Shown here: piece after piece, positions 34,438 to 42,667 of the stretch
Position numbering within the stretch: the first letter of the stretch is position 1
How the letters are laid out: each line of letters opens with the position of its first letter
The notes under the pieces: model-generated
The model's database searches: none
The model's input: only the letters and a program-made list of their open reading frames with translations
Told to the model about the DNA's origin: nothing
Position numbers and translations under genes: made by a program
Origin: Pseudomonadota bacterium
GTDB taxonomy: Bacteria; Pseudomonadota; Gammaproteobacteria; UBA1113
Assembly: GCA_021778015.1 (NCBI GenBank)
Contig: JAJYCX010000012.1
Location: 1 to 64,000, forward strand
Length of the DNA: 64,000 nt
Direction: 5' to 3'

Positions 34438-35517
34438 ATGATTAAGAAAATTACGATTGCGTTAATTGCTACCTTAGGTTCTGCTTCTGCTTTAGCGGGC
34501 AATATCGATAATACGCCCCTACCCACAAATTCAGGCGTGAATTTAATAGCACCACATCAAGAAGGTTCCTGGTCTTTTGGATTGCAAGCTAATTATTTTG
34601 AACCTAATAATGACTTTAATTATGCCGTAGTCACCGATTCAGTTAGTAACTCCACGAATACAGTAACCCAAAACCAAACTAAAACCGCTGCTGTAGGCAC
34701 GGATTATAATTGGGGCTGGGGTGCAGATATCACCTATCATTTCCCTGGTGATGGCCGTGATGTAACCTTAGCGTTTACACAATTAAACACCAGTAGCAGC
34801 GATTCTGTTGATGTTTCAAATAACCCCGCCGCATTTTTAATGCCTACTGGAAGTGTTTCTGGCTTCAATAGATTTGTACAGTCTTACAATGAATCTAGCG
34901 GGGAAGTCAAAACTAATTACGATTCCGCAGACTTAACATTCGGTCAAGTTATTGCTATAGGCAGCCGTATTACTCTGCATCCTTTTGCAGGCGCACGTTA
35001 CGCTTATATCAACTACAAAGCCTCAGCAGCCTATACTGATCTAGAACTTAATAACAATAATGTATTGGCTCCGGATGCAATTGCTAGCCAAACTTTGAAA
35101 TCTAAGTTTCAAGGTGCAGGTCCTCGCTTAGGCAGTGATGCCGCCGTTAACTTAGGCGCTGGTTTCTCCTTACGCACTACTTTGGGCGTATCCTTGTTAG
35201 CGGGTAGTATGGATATTGACAATACTTTTGACAGCGCGTTCTATGATGGTACGGGTGCTCTCATAAGATCAACCACAAATTATCATGACGTAGAATCAAA
35301 TACTCGTGTAGTGCCTGAAGCCGATGCCAAATTGTCTGCCATGTACGACATGGATTTTAATAATGGTTATGCCTTAGGCTTAGAAGTAGGTTACCAAGTC
35401 ACCAATTACTTTGATGCCATACAAGATAGCGTCATTAGTACGGTTGATACTTCCACTAACTATACCAATTTCTTTATGCAAGGTCCTTTTGCACGTCTAC
35501 AATTGGATGTAGCATAA
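34438..35517 (+). CDS. Legionella_OMP (Lpg1974-like) outer membrane protein, paralogue 7 (359 aa)
   Basis: This is the only array member on the plus strand. Signal IKKITIALIATLGSASALAG is followed by the same subfamily blocks as paralogue 6: APHQEGSWSFGLQANYF, GWGADITYHFPGDGRD, FTQLNTSSSDSV, NYDSADLTFGQV and GAGPRLGSDAAVNLGAGFS, ending FMQGPFARLQLDVA. GAGGA precedes the ATG. The pair probably arose by inverted duplication. A strong terminator at 35544-35573 separates it from miaA. The function is inferred as an outer-membrane beta-barrel, possibly a porin. Confidence 0.9.
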   Translation: MIKKITIALIATLGSASALAGNIDNTPLPTNSGVNLIAPHQEGSWSFGLQANYFEPNNDFNYAVVTDSVSNSTNTVTQNQTKTAAVGTDYNWGWGADITYHFPGDGRDVTLAFTQLNTSSSDSVDVSNNPAAFLMPTGSVSGFNRFVQSYNESSGEVKTNYDSADLTFGQVIAIGSRITLHPFAGARYAYINYKASAAYTDLELNNNNVLAPDAIASQTLKSKFQGAGPRLGSDAAVNLGAGFSLRTTLGVSLLAGSMDIDNTFDSAFYDGTGALIRSTTNYHDVESNTRVVPEADAKLSAMYDMDFNNGYALGLEVGYQVTNYFDAIQDSVISTVDTSTNYTNFFMQGPFARLQLDVA

Positions 35518-35543
35518 TTTCTTGCTAGAGAAGTTTTTCGTTC

Positions 35544-35573
35544 AAAACGCCGGGTTCTCCCGGCGTTTTTTTC
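35544..35573 (+). terminator. intrinsic terminator after OMP paralogue 7
   Basis: AAAACGCCGGG pairs with CCCGGCGTTTTT and is followed by a T run on the plus strand, 27 bases after the stop. Confidence 0.9.
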
Positions 35574-35587
35574 TGGATACTTAAAAA

Positions 35588-36538
35588 ATGACACCTCTAT
35601 CCCCACTTATCGTCATCACTGGTCCTACGGCTAGCGGCAAATCGGCATTAGCCTTGACTTTATGCAAGCAATTTAATGGTGAAATCATCAATGCCGACTC
35701 CACCCTTATTTATCGTCATTTAGATATTGGTACGGCAAAGCCTACACCGCAGGAATTAAAAATCGTACCGCACCATTTAATCGATATTCTAGAGCCAGAA
35801 ATACCTTTTTCTGCAGGTCAATTTTGTAGAGAAGCTGAAAAGACAATTATAGATATAGAACAACGACACCATATTCCTTTTCTGGTTGGCGGCACTATGC
35901 TTTATTTAAAAACCTTGTTGTATGGTTTGTCTACCTTACCGACTGCTTCAACCGAAATACGCGAAGCCATTACCAAAGATGCAGAAAAATATGGTTGGGG
36001 AGTTTTGCATGAACGTTTAAAACAAGTCGATCCCAAAGCCGCGGCACGCATACACGTCAACGACCCACAGCGCTTACAACGCGCTCTAGAAATTTATTAT
36101 TTAACGGGACAAGCGCAGAGTGAGTTATTTGAAACGCCTAAACAAGGATTAATACAACAGTCGCATCGCGTATTAACAATTGCCGTTGCCCCACAAGATC
36201 GCGCTGTTTTACACCAACGCATTGCTGAACGTTTTGATGCCATGCTACAAGCTGGTTTTGTAGATGAAGTGGCTGCCTTAAAGAAACGTCCGGAATTACA
36301 TGCCACTTTGCCTTCTATGCGTGCCGTGGGTTACAGACAAGTGTGGCAATATTTAGAGGGTGAATATGATTATGACACGATGCGTGAGAAAGCCATCGCT
36401 GCAACCAGACAATTGGCAAAAAGACAATTGACTTGGCTTAGACGATGGCCGGAAATACAGTGCTTTGATCCCACCAAAGATGATTTTTTAACCTCGGTAG
36501 AAAATTGTATTCGTGATTTCTTGAACAACAAGAATTGA
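35588..36538 (+). CDS. miaA: tRNA dimethylallyltransferase
   Basis: MiaA adds the dimethylallyl group to A37 of tRNAs that read codons starting with U. The P-loop GPTASGKS (12-19) is present, with INADSTLIYRHLDIGTAKP, the HHLIDI segment, GGTMLYLKTLLYGL and, near the end, GYRQVWQYLEG and ATRQLAKRQLTWLRRW. At 316 residues it is a normal length. In most gammaproteobacteria miaA follows mutL directly. Here it lies about 2.7 kb away, facing mutL, with a large gene between. A decayed second copy of its 3' part lies next to mutL (38986-39150). Confidence 0.96.
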   Translation: MTPLSPLIVITGPTASGKSALALTLCKQFNGEIINADSTLIYRHLDIGTAKPTPQELKIVPHHLIDILEPEIPFSAGQFCREAEKTIIDIEQRHHIPFLVGGTMLYLKTLLYGLSTLPTASTEIREAITKDAEKYGWGVLHERLKQVDPKAAARIHVNDPQRLQRALEIYYLTGQAQSELFETPKQGLIQQSHRVLTIAVAPQDRAVLHQRIAERFDAMLQAGFVDEVAALKKRPELHATLPSMRAVGYRQVWQYLEGEYDYDTMREKAIAATRQLAKRQLTWLRRWPEIQCFDPTKDDFLTSVENCIRDFLNNKN

Positions 36539-36551
36539 TTTCCAGAAAGGC

Positions 36552-38780
36552 TTAACCACCCATTATATAATGTCGGCTCGCATTTTCTGTAGGGGTGCCG
36601 TTAGGTGTTGATTCATTCTGGTATTGAGGGAAAAATACCATCTTGTTTGCTTTTCTTTCATTTCTTTGTGGGGGAGTTTCTTTTATTGATATTTTAGCCT
36701 CAACTTCTTTGCCTTCACTTTTTTGTGGGGGAGTTTCTTCTATTGATATTTTAGCCTCAACTTCTTTGCCTTCACTTTTTTGTGGAGAAGCTTCTTCTAT
36801 TGATATTTTAGACACAAACTCTGGCTCAACTTCTTTGCTGGCTATTAATTGAATCTTATTCTTTTGTTCTATAGTAAGAGAAACAATACTTTCATCTTTG
36901 ACTTTACTTATCTGTGCACGGGCTTCTTCTCTTAACAATTTAAGGCCAAAGTGCATCTTAAAGATTTTACCTATAGCAATAAATCCTTCGCTTATTGAAG
37001 AAAAGAATTTTTCACGAATCTCAGAGCCGAGCCTACTTGAATTGTCATTTCCTGTTGATGCCTTATCTTTTGGTGTGCTTATGGATAACTCTTTAATTCT
37101 GTTTCCCATGTCTCCCAGAAAAGTGCCTATAATTGATAAAACTGCGCCGCCAACATATCCGCCAGTAGCAATAAAATAAACACCCCAATCTATCAATTGA
37201 AACCCTTCATGGATTAAGTTGAGTATCTCTTCATTTTCTGGCGCGGAAGTAGGCTCAGCTCCATTTTCTTTTAAAGCCTGATCCAATAACTCGATTAATT
37301 GACTTTTGCTGCCAGTTAAACGCAAATACATAGCCTCTCTGTAGATTAACCTTAAAATCATCTCCCTCTTAATATTTTCCGGTTCCTTATTTTCTTCAAC
37401 AATCTTTAAAACATCATTGCGGATAGTTTGGGCTCTAGCATCTTCTGTTCTTTTCTTAAATAAATGTAGCGAGGATTTCCCTCGCTGGTATAAAAAAGTT
37501 AATCTATAAATGGATAGCGTCAATTTTTCTAATTCACGCAGATCATCATTACATTTTTTTTGTGCAGCATCAAAGCTCAGGTCGATAAGCTTATCCGGAT
37601 AAATCATCTGCACTACAGACAGCGATTCTAATAATGGCGAACCAGTAGGGCCTTCTGCTACTAAAATTCCGTCCTCGTTGATTTTATTACTTCTTTTTAA
37701 ATGTTCATATAAGGCTGGGCTATGTTTTTTTATTTTTTTAATTTCTGCTTCAACTTGCTCTTTTTTTGAAGCGCTCTTTCCTAGAAACCTAGGGTCTTCT
37801 TTATTCATTTCAAATAGATAGTTAAAGGTTCTAGGATACGTGATCTTAAAGAGTTCCTGCTCTAATTTGTTTATAAAAAAGTCGCTGTCTCGTACATAGA
37901 ATTTTAAGTGCTGATTTATTTTTCTAGGAACCCTAAACGTGGGTAGACTATCTACAGGATTGAGTCTTATCCCATAGTTATAATACTTTTCTCGTTGTAA
38001 GTGATGACGACCAAATTCATTGCATAAATCTTCATTCTTTGTGCTTATTGTTGTTGTCGTGCTATCTTCGCATGTAGCCATATCAGGCATCTCGTCGTGT
38101 TCGAATGTTGAACCATGACTCGTTAGGAATGAATAGAGTGCTGGCCACAATATGTGGGGGGCACTGTCCATATCCTCACTTTTTTCTTTAATACTGTCGG
38201 AATGATTGCCATACATAGGCAATTCAATCATAGAAGTTTTTTGGGGGTCCACAACTTTAAAACGGCCCTCCAACGTTGCCTGAGGCTTAAAATCACGCCT
38301 ACGCTCATCGCGCTGCAGTATAGTGATACAACGTCTTGCTCGAATAAGCTGGGCTTCTTCATCGCCCTTTGCAGTATAGCCTGCAACCGGATCCACTAGG
38401 AAAAGATTGAATTCTAATCGCTTTAGTTTATCAAGAAGCTTTTTGTCCTCCGGGTTAAGGCCTGTCTTAGCCTCCAAATCATTTTTAAGCGCATTTAATC
38501 TATTTGCAATCCGTACACAGGTAACAGCACCACGGCTAAATCCAGTCAGGTTAGCCCTTAGTTCGCCTTCATCTTCATTACTCATGAGCCAGCCGATAAT
38601 ACTCTTAACCCCAGCTTCGGTTTGGTCCGCAACTTCTCTACCCAGCAAATCGGGGCCATCTATAACATGTATAGGCCCTACACAGGCAGCAGCAAAGCTC
38701 TTTAAGATATTATCGTCGCCCTTATGGTACTTCTGGCTCGTACCTAGGGCTATCAAGGTAAAGGTTGTATTGGTGGACAT
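36552..38780 (-). CDS. alpha/beta-hydrolase-like protein with C-terminal repeats, candidate effector (742 aa)
   Basis: Residues 1-220 look like the serine-hydrolase fold of the DUF2235/Tle phospholipase type. The nucleophile elbow is GFSRGA (Ser 82), followed by FNLFLVDPVAG (Asp 130) and MYGNHSD (His 193), the three acids and bases in the right order. The middle (250-520) is helical and unassigned. One hydrophobic segment occurs at about 535-560 (GVYFIATGGYVGGAVLSIIG). The tail has three 19-residue repeats around KISIEETPPQKSEGKEVEA. No signal peptide. The size, hydrolase head, membrane segment and repeat tail resemble secreted effectors of intracellular bacteria, and an icm/dot locus is in the window. 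Translocation and lipase activity are inferences. Confidence 0.7.
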   Translation of the reverse strand: MSTNTTFTLIALGTSQKYHKGDDNILKSFAAACVGPIHVIDGPDLLGREVADQTEAGVKSIIGWLMSNEDEGELRANLTGFSRGAVTCVRIANRLNALKNDLEAKTGLNPEDKKLLDKLKRLEFNLFLVDPVAGYTAKGDEEAQLIRARRCITILQRDERRRDFKPQATLEGRFKVVDPQKTSMIELPMYGNHSDSIKEKSEDMDSAPHILWPALYSFLTSHGSTFEHDEMPDMATCEDSTTTTISTKNEDLCNEFGRHHLQREKYYNYGIRLNPVDSLPTFRVPRKINQHLKFYVRDSDFFINKLEQELFKITYPRTFNYLFEMNKEDPRFLGKSASKKEQVEAEIKKIKKHSPALYEHLKRSNKINEDGILVAEGPTGSPLLESLSVVQMIYPDKLIDLSFDAAQKKCNDDLRELEKLTLSIYRLTFLYQRGKSSLHLFKKRTEDARAQTIRNDVLKIVEENKEPENIKREMILRLIYREAMYLRLTGSKSQLIELLDQALKENGAEPTSAPENEEILNLIHEGFQLIDWGVYFIATGGYVGGAVLSIIGTFLGDMGNRIKELSISTPKDKASTGNDNSSRLGSEIREKFFSSISEGFIAIGKIFKMHFGLKLLREEARAQISKVKDESIVSLTIEQKNKIQLIASKEVEPEFVSKISIEEASPQKSEGKEVEAKISIEETPPQKSEGKEVEAKISIKETPPQRNERKANKMVFFPQYQNESTPNGTPTENASRHYIMGG
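36666..36836. repeat. three 57-base tandem repeats in the hydrolase-like gene
   Basis: Units start at 36666, 36723 and 36780. The first two differ at very few positions and the third is more diverged. Each encodes 19 residues, so copy number can change without a frameshift. Confidence 0.88.
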
Positions 38781-38985
38781 ATCTTCGCTCTAATAATAAT
38801 GGTTTAATTTTAAACATCTATGTGTTTTCAGTTGCGGATTATACCGAACAAACATTAAAGATATATTAAGAAACGGTGTCTTTTTTGATCAAAATGACTT
38901 GTTTTTACAAATTCTTTTTGTTATGTCCCCATTAAAAATGGGCCATAATGGGTAAGTCTTTGAATATCCATGTAAAATGGAAATT

Positions 38986-39150
38986 AGGCTATTTTGCTAA
39001 GCTTATGTGGGAGTTTTAAAGAAATATCTATAATTACACGCCGCTTTGCCCCCTATGCGTGCAGAGGGGGGTACAGGCAAGTATGGCTGTATTTGATGGA
39101 AATTAGGACTATGCTCGAGAAAGCAATCGCGGCAGCCAGACAATTTCAAT
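38986..39150 (+). pseudogene. decayed 3' fragment of miaA
   Basis: The stretch TTAAAGAAATATCTATAATT, then CTATGCGTGCAGAGG, then GTACAGGCAAGTATGGCTGT, then GAGAAAGCAATCGCGGCAGC aligns in order with the intact miaA from about 36237 to 36420, with base changes and a deletion of about six bases. Translated pieces still read YRQVW and EKAIAAARQ. There is no start, no P-loop and the frame is broken. It lies on the plus strand just beyond the 3' end of mutL. No gene is evident in the remaining gap 38781-38985. Confidence 0.75.
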
Positions 39151-39194
39151 CTATTTATTCAAATCTCGCGTATCCACGGGCGATGGGTACATCG

Positions 39195-40952
39195 CTAGGC
39201 GGATATTGGAGTTTCATAAACACCTACTCTTTTGACATCGTCTAAAGTTACCCAGCGTATACACTGATTTGCATCCAATAGATACCCTGCTTCTAGCCAT
39301 AGTTTATGCACAGCCTCTAGACTCATTTTCTTAAAGTAATCCGGAGGTAAAGCCATGTGATCGATCAAAGCCGCCAACCAAGGTGTATGGTTATTTTCTT
39401 CGGCAAGACTAGCGGCTAAAAAAGCAGTAAAAACCGCGCTATTTAAGCAATCTTTCAATAAGGCTGGCAACTGTCGTACCGTCAATATGCCGTCTTCCCA
39501 ATCAAAATGGATTCCTAAAATGGCTAATTTTCTTTGCATCAATAGTCTAGTCGTAGCATCGCAACCACTAAAAGGATAAGTCTGCGGCAATAACAACCAT
39601 TGCGCCTTTAAGGGTTCTCCTTGCCAAGCACGTAAAGCTTTGTCGTAAACATTTTTTTGATAGATCTTTTTCAAATCTAACCAACCTATATGTTCATCCT
39701 GCTTTAACAGTGCATAGTCCTGATAAAATACGCCTAAAATAGTATCTCTTGCATGTGGGTTGCTGTTTTCTACGTTCAAAGCTGCTGTGGTATATGGCGC
39801 ACGTTGCGCATTCACTTGTGGCATATAAGCCGCTATCCTGTTGTTGTATTCTGTATAAGGCGCATCTAATGCTGGTGCTGAATTTTCATTTTCCGACGCA
39901 CTATTTTCCGGCCAGGGTTCCGCATCGACGGCCATTTTGACACTGAGCGCATCTTGCAAAGCATTGCGCAAAGTCATCGCCAGCCATTCATGGACTAAAC
40001 GACTATCGGTAAAGCGTACTTCTTGTTTCGTAGGATGTACATTGACGTCAATCACCTCGGGCGCAATCGTCAAATACAATACATAACAAGGATAACGGCC
40101 TTCTTCTATGCTGTCTAAATAAGCTGAACGTATAGCGTGGCTCAATACTTTATCTTTAACCACACGACCATTAATGTAAATATACTGTAAATCGCTTTGA
40201 CTACGGTTAAACGCAGGTAACCCCAACCACCCCCATAATTGCATGCCTTCATAGCTGCTATCGATGCGCAACGCATTTTTCAAAAAAGCATTGCCACACA
40301 CAGCGGCTAAACGTTTATCTTGTTCTATCTCACTTTTACCGGCACGCACTTGCGCCACTAAGCGTTGATTATGACGCAGCACAAAACCCACATCAAAAGT
40401 AGACAACATGATGCGCTTGACCATATCTTCTAGAGCCAAATATTCTGTTTTTTCAGAGCGCAAGAATTTGCGCCTAACCGGTGCATAGCAAAACAATTCG
40501 CTCACTTCCACCGTAGTGCCGCGCGGATGTGCTGCGGGCTCTAAGGTGTATTCTTGGTTATCGGGTGCGCGATATAATTTCCACGCTGTCTGCTCGTCTT
40601 CGGCTAAAGAGGTAATCGCCAAATGTGCTATGCTGTCTATGCTGGCTAAAGCTTCACCGCGAAAACCCAACGTATTAATCAGCTCTAAATCGCGCGCCGT
40701 TTTTATTTTACTGGTGGCATGACGCTCTGGCGCCAAGGCTAAATCTTCTTTACCCATGCCCATGCCATCATCGCGCACGCGTATCAATTGCAAGCCGCCT
40801 TTCTCTATATCTATCTGAATGCGCCTAGCTTTAGCATCTAGGCTATTTTCTAATAATTCTTTCACTACCGATGCCGGTCTTTCAATGACCTCGCCTGCAG
40901 CAATTAAATTCGCCACCATAGGCGGTAATATGTAAATTTGTCTAGCGACCAT
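39195..40952 (-). CDS. mutL: DNA mismatch repair protein MutL
   Basis: MutL links MutS-bound mismatches to strand incision. The GHKL ATPase site is clear: VIERPASVVKELLENSLDA with the catalytic Glu, RDDGMGM, HATSKI and GFRGEALASI. PTKQEVRF lies in the transducer domain. A variable linker and C-terminal dimerisation domain follow. I use ATG 40952 (585 aa) with GGGAGAG upstream, two bases after the amiB stop; the frame stays open further. The organisation tsaE-amiB-mutL is the usual gammaproteobacterial one, although miaA is displaced. I see no DQHAxxE endonuclease motif, as in E. coli-type MutL that works with MutH. Confidence 0.96.
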   Translation of the reverse strand: MVARQIYILPPMVANLIAAGEVIERPASVVKELLENSLDAKARRIQIDIEKGGLQLIRVRDDGMGMGKEDLALAPERHATSKIKTARDLELINTLGFRGEALASIDSIAHLAITSLAEDEQTAWKLYRAPDNQEYTLEPAAHPRGTTVEVSELFCYAPVRRKFLRSEKTEYLALEDMVKRIMLSTFDVGFVLRHNQRLVAQVRAGKSEIEQDKRLAAVCGNAFLKNALRIDSSYEGMQLWGWLGLPAFNRSQSDLQYIYINGRVVKDKVLSHAIRSAYLDSIEEGRYPCYVLYLTIAPEVIDVNVHPTKQEVRFTDSRLVHEWLAMTLRNALQDALSVKMAVDAEPWPENSASENENSAPALDAPYTEYNNRIAAYMPQVNAQRAPYTTAALNVENSNPHARDTILGVFYQDYALLKQDEHIGWLDLKKIYQKNVYDKALRAWQGEPLKAQWLLLPQTYPFSGCDATTRLLMQRKLAILGIHFDWEDGILTVRQLPALLKDCLNSAVFTAFLAASLAEENNHTPWLAALIDHMALPPDYFKKMSLEAVHKLWLEAGYLLDANQCIRWVTLDDVKRVGVYETPISA

Positions 40953-40954
40953 GC

Positions 40955-42205
40955 TTAACTCTCCCTTTTTTGTGCTTTCACTTGTGCTGAAACCCATGTT
41001 CCCTCAGGCGGTTGCTGATAAAAATATGCGATAACCCCTTTTAAAATAGCCTTAGCCACTTTTTGTTGGTATTGTGCATCCCGTAGTTTCAATTCTTCAC
41101 TGCTATTAGATAAAAATCCCGTTTCTACCAAAACAGAAGGAATATCCGGCGATTTTAATACTACAAAACGGGCTTGTTCCACACCTACATGATGTAAACG
41201 CGTAAATAATCCCATCTGCGCTAATATATCATCGCCTAGTTTTAAACTGGAACTGATAGTCGCAGTTTGCGATAGATCGATTAAAACCGATCGTAACATA
41301 TCGTTTTTATCGCTTAAGTCTACTCCACCTAATTCGGAATAGTTTTCTTTTGCTGCCAACCAACGTGCCGCTTCACTGCTCGCTCCTTTTAAGGATAAGG
41401 CATACACCGAAGCGCCATGAGATTGTGCATTTTGATAGGCATCCGCATGCACGGCAATAAAGACATCGGCCTTGGCTTCACGCGCTTTTTGTAAACGCTG
41501 TCTTAAGGTTAAATAATAATCGCCGCTGCGTGTCATCACAGCGCGCATGCCGGGCGTAGCATTGATGTCTTCATATAAATCTTGAGAAATGCCCAATACC
41601 ACATTTTTTTCCTTGCTGCCTCTAGGACCCGAAGCACCTGGATCTTTACCTCCGTGGCCAGCATCGATCACCACCACCACTTTGCGCATGCCTTGCGGCG
41701 CTGTTTTAACCACAGTGGCATTAGCATTTTTATTGGTAGTCGCCGCAGTCACCGGATAGGGATCGTCAGATATTTTATTCGTATTGTTGGTGGCAACTAC
41801 AGGTTGTTGTACCTTAGGTTTTTTATTTTTTAACTCAAATATCACGGTTTTAGGATCGACCATAGACTCGCTGACATTGACATCGCTGTTGAGATCAAAC
41901 ACCAAACGCAATACTTGGTGCGGTTGTGCCCCCTGACGCAATGAGTTGATCAACGTGCCATTAAATGCAGAAGGATGAATGGGAATTTGTAAACGCCCAT
42001 TGTCTACGTCCACCACCAGACGCGTAGGATGATCTAAAATAAAATAATGCACTGTAGGCGTATCGGCAAAAATCAACTTCAGATCAGTCGTATTGGCATC
42101 TACACTGCGTACTTGTATATCGTTTAGGGGCAATACGGGTTCGGCAAAGCAGAGTGTAGTCATTAAACATAATAGGAGAATAGCTAATATTTTACACCTA
42201 TACAC
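40955..42205 (-). CDS. amiB: N-acetylmuramoyl-L-alanine amidase, AmiB/AmiC type
   Basis: This periplasmic zinc amidase cleaves the stem peptide from murein during septum splitting. A signal peptide (YRCKILAILLLCLMTTLCFA) leads into an AMIN domain (~25-120), then the Amidase_3 domain with zinc ligands in DAGHGGKDPGASG, EKNVVLG and AVHADA, and the catalytic Glu in VETGFLSN. I infer a GTG start at 42205: it gives a clean signal peptide, overlaps the end of tsaE by eight bases, and has GGGG upstream. ATGs further up would lie inside tsaE and precede the signal. Length is then 416 residues. Confidence 0.93.
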   Translation of the reverse strand: MYRCKILAILLLCLMTTLCFAEPVLPLNDIQVRSVDANTTDLKLIFADTPTVHYFILDHPTRLVVDVDNGRLQIPIHPSAFNGTLINSLRQGAQPHQVLRLVFDLNSDVNVSESMVDPKTVIFELKNKKPKVQQPVVATNNTNKISDDPYPVTAATTNKNANATVVKTAPQGMRKVVVVIDAGHGGKDPGASGPRGSKEKNVVLGISQDLYEDINATPGMRAVMTRSGDYYLTLRQRLQKAREAKADVFIAVHADAYQNAQSHGASVYALSLKGASSEAARWLAAKENYSELGGVDLSDKNDMLRSVLIDLSQTATISSSLKLGDDILAQMGLFTRLHHVGVEQARFVVLKSPDIPSVLVETGFLSNSSEELKLRDAQYQQKVAKAILKGVIAYFYQQPPEGTWVSAQVKAQKRES

Positions 42206-42659
42206 TATTTTGCCCCAATTGTTCCAGAACCTGTTTCCCGCGCGTACTATGGGCAATACATTCAATGGATCGGCCACATTCATGGTAAGAGAGTGTACAG
42301 AATATATCAGCCTGTGGCAACACATCCGCGCCTTTTTCTGGCCACTCAACGATCACGATGGCATCATCGCTGAAATAATCATCTAACCCTATATAGTGCA
42401 ATTCTTGGGCTGATTGTAAGCGATATAAATCAAAATGATGAATAGGCGTATTCTTTACCGTATACGTTTCCACCAGCGTATACGTAGGGCTTTTAACCGC
42501 ATCCAACACCCCTAATTGCCGTAAAAAACACCGTACCAAGGTGGTTTTGCCTACACCTAATTCACCCGATAAATAAAGGCAAAACCCAGGCGTTATTGTC
42601 TTGGCTAATACAGCGGCCAAGGATACCCATTCATTTTCATCTTTAATAATACGTTGCAT
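42198..42659 (-). CDS. tsaE: tRNA threonylcarbamoyladenosine biosynthesis ATPase TsaE
   Basis: TsaE is the small ATPase that works with TsaB and TsaD to make t6A37 on ANN-decoding tRNAs. The P-loop LSGELGVGKTTLVRC, the SPTYTLVETY segment, HHFDLYRL and the late VIVEWPEKG with its conserved Trp-Pro-Glu are all present. At 153 residues it is the usual size. Its stop overlaps the inferred amiB start by eight bases, and nnr lies eight bases upstream. The order nnr-tsaE-amiB-mutL is common in gammaproteobacteria. Confidence 0.96.
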   Translation of the reverse strand: MQRIIKDENEWVSLAAVLAKTITPGFCLYLSGELGVGKTTLVRCFLRQLGVLDAVKSPTYTLVETYTVKNTPIHHFDLYRLQSAQELHYIGLDDYFSDDAIVIVEWPEKGADVLPQADIFCTLSYHECGRSIECIAHSTRGKQVLEQLGQNSV

Positions 42660-42667
42660 AATTACTC

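Noticed and set aside
38994..39245. 83-codon plus-strand open frame before mutL
   Set aside because: It has no start signal and shows mixed-frame similarity to the end of MiaA. It is treated as part of the decayed miaA fragment rather than as a gene.
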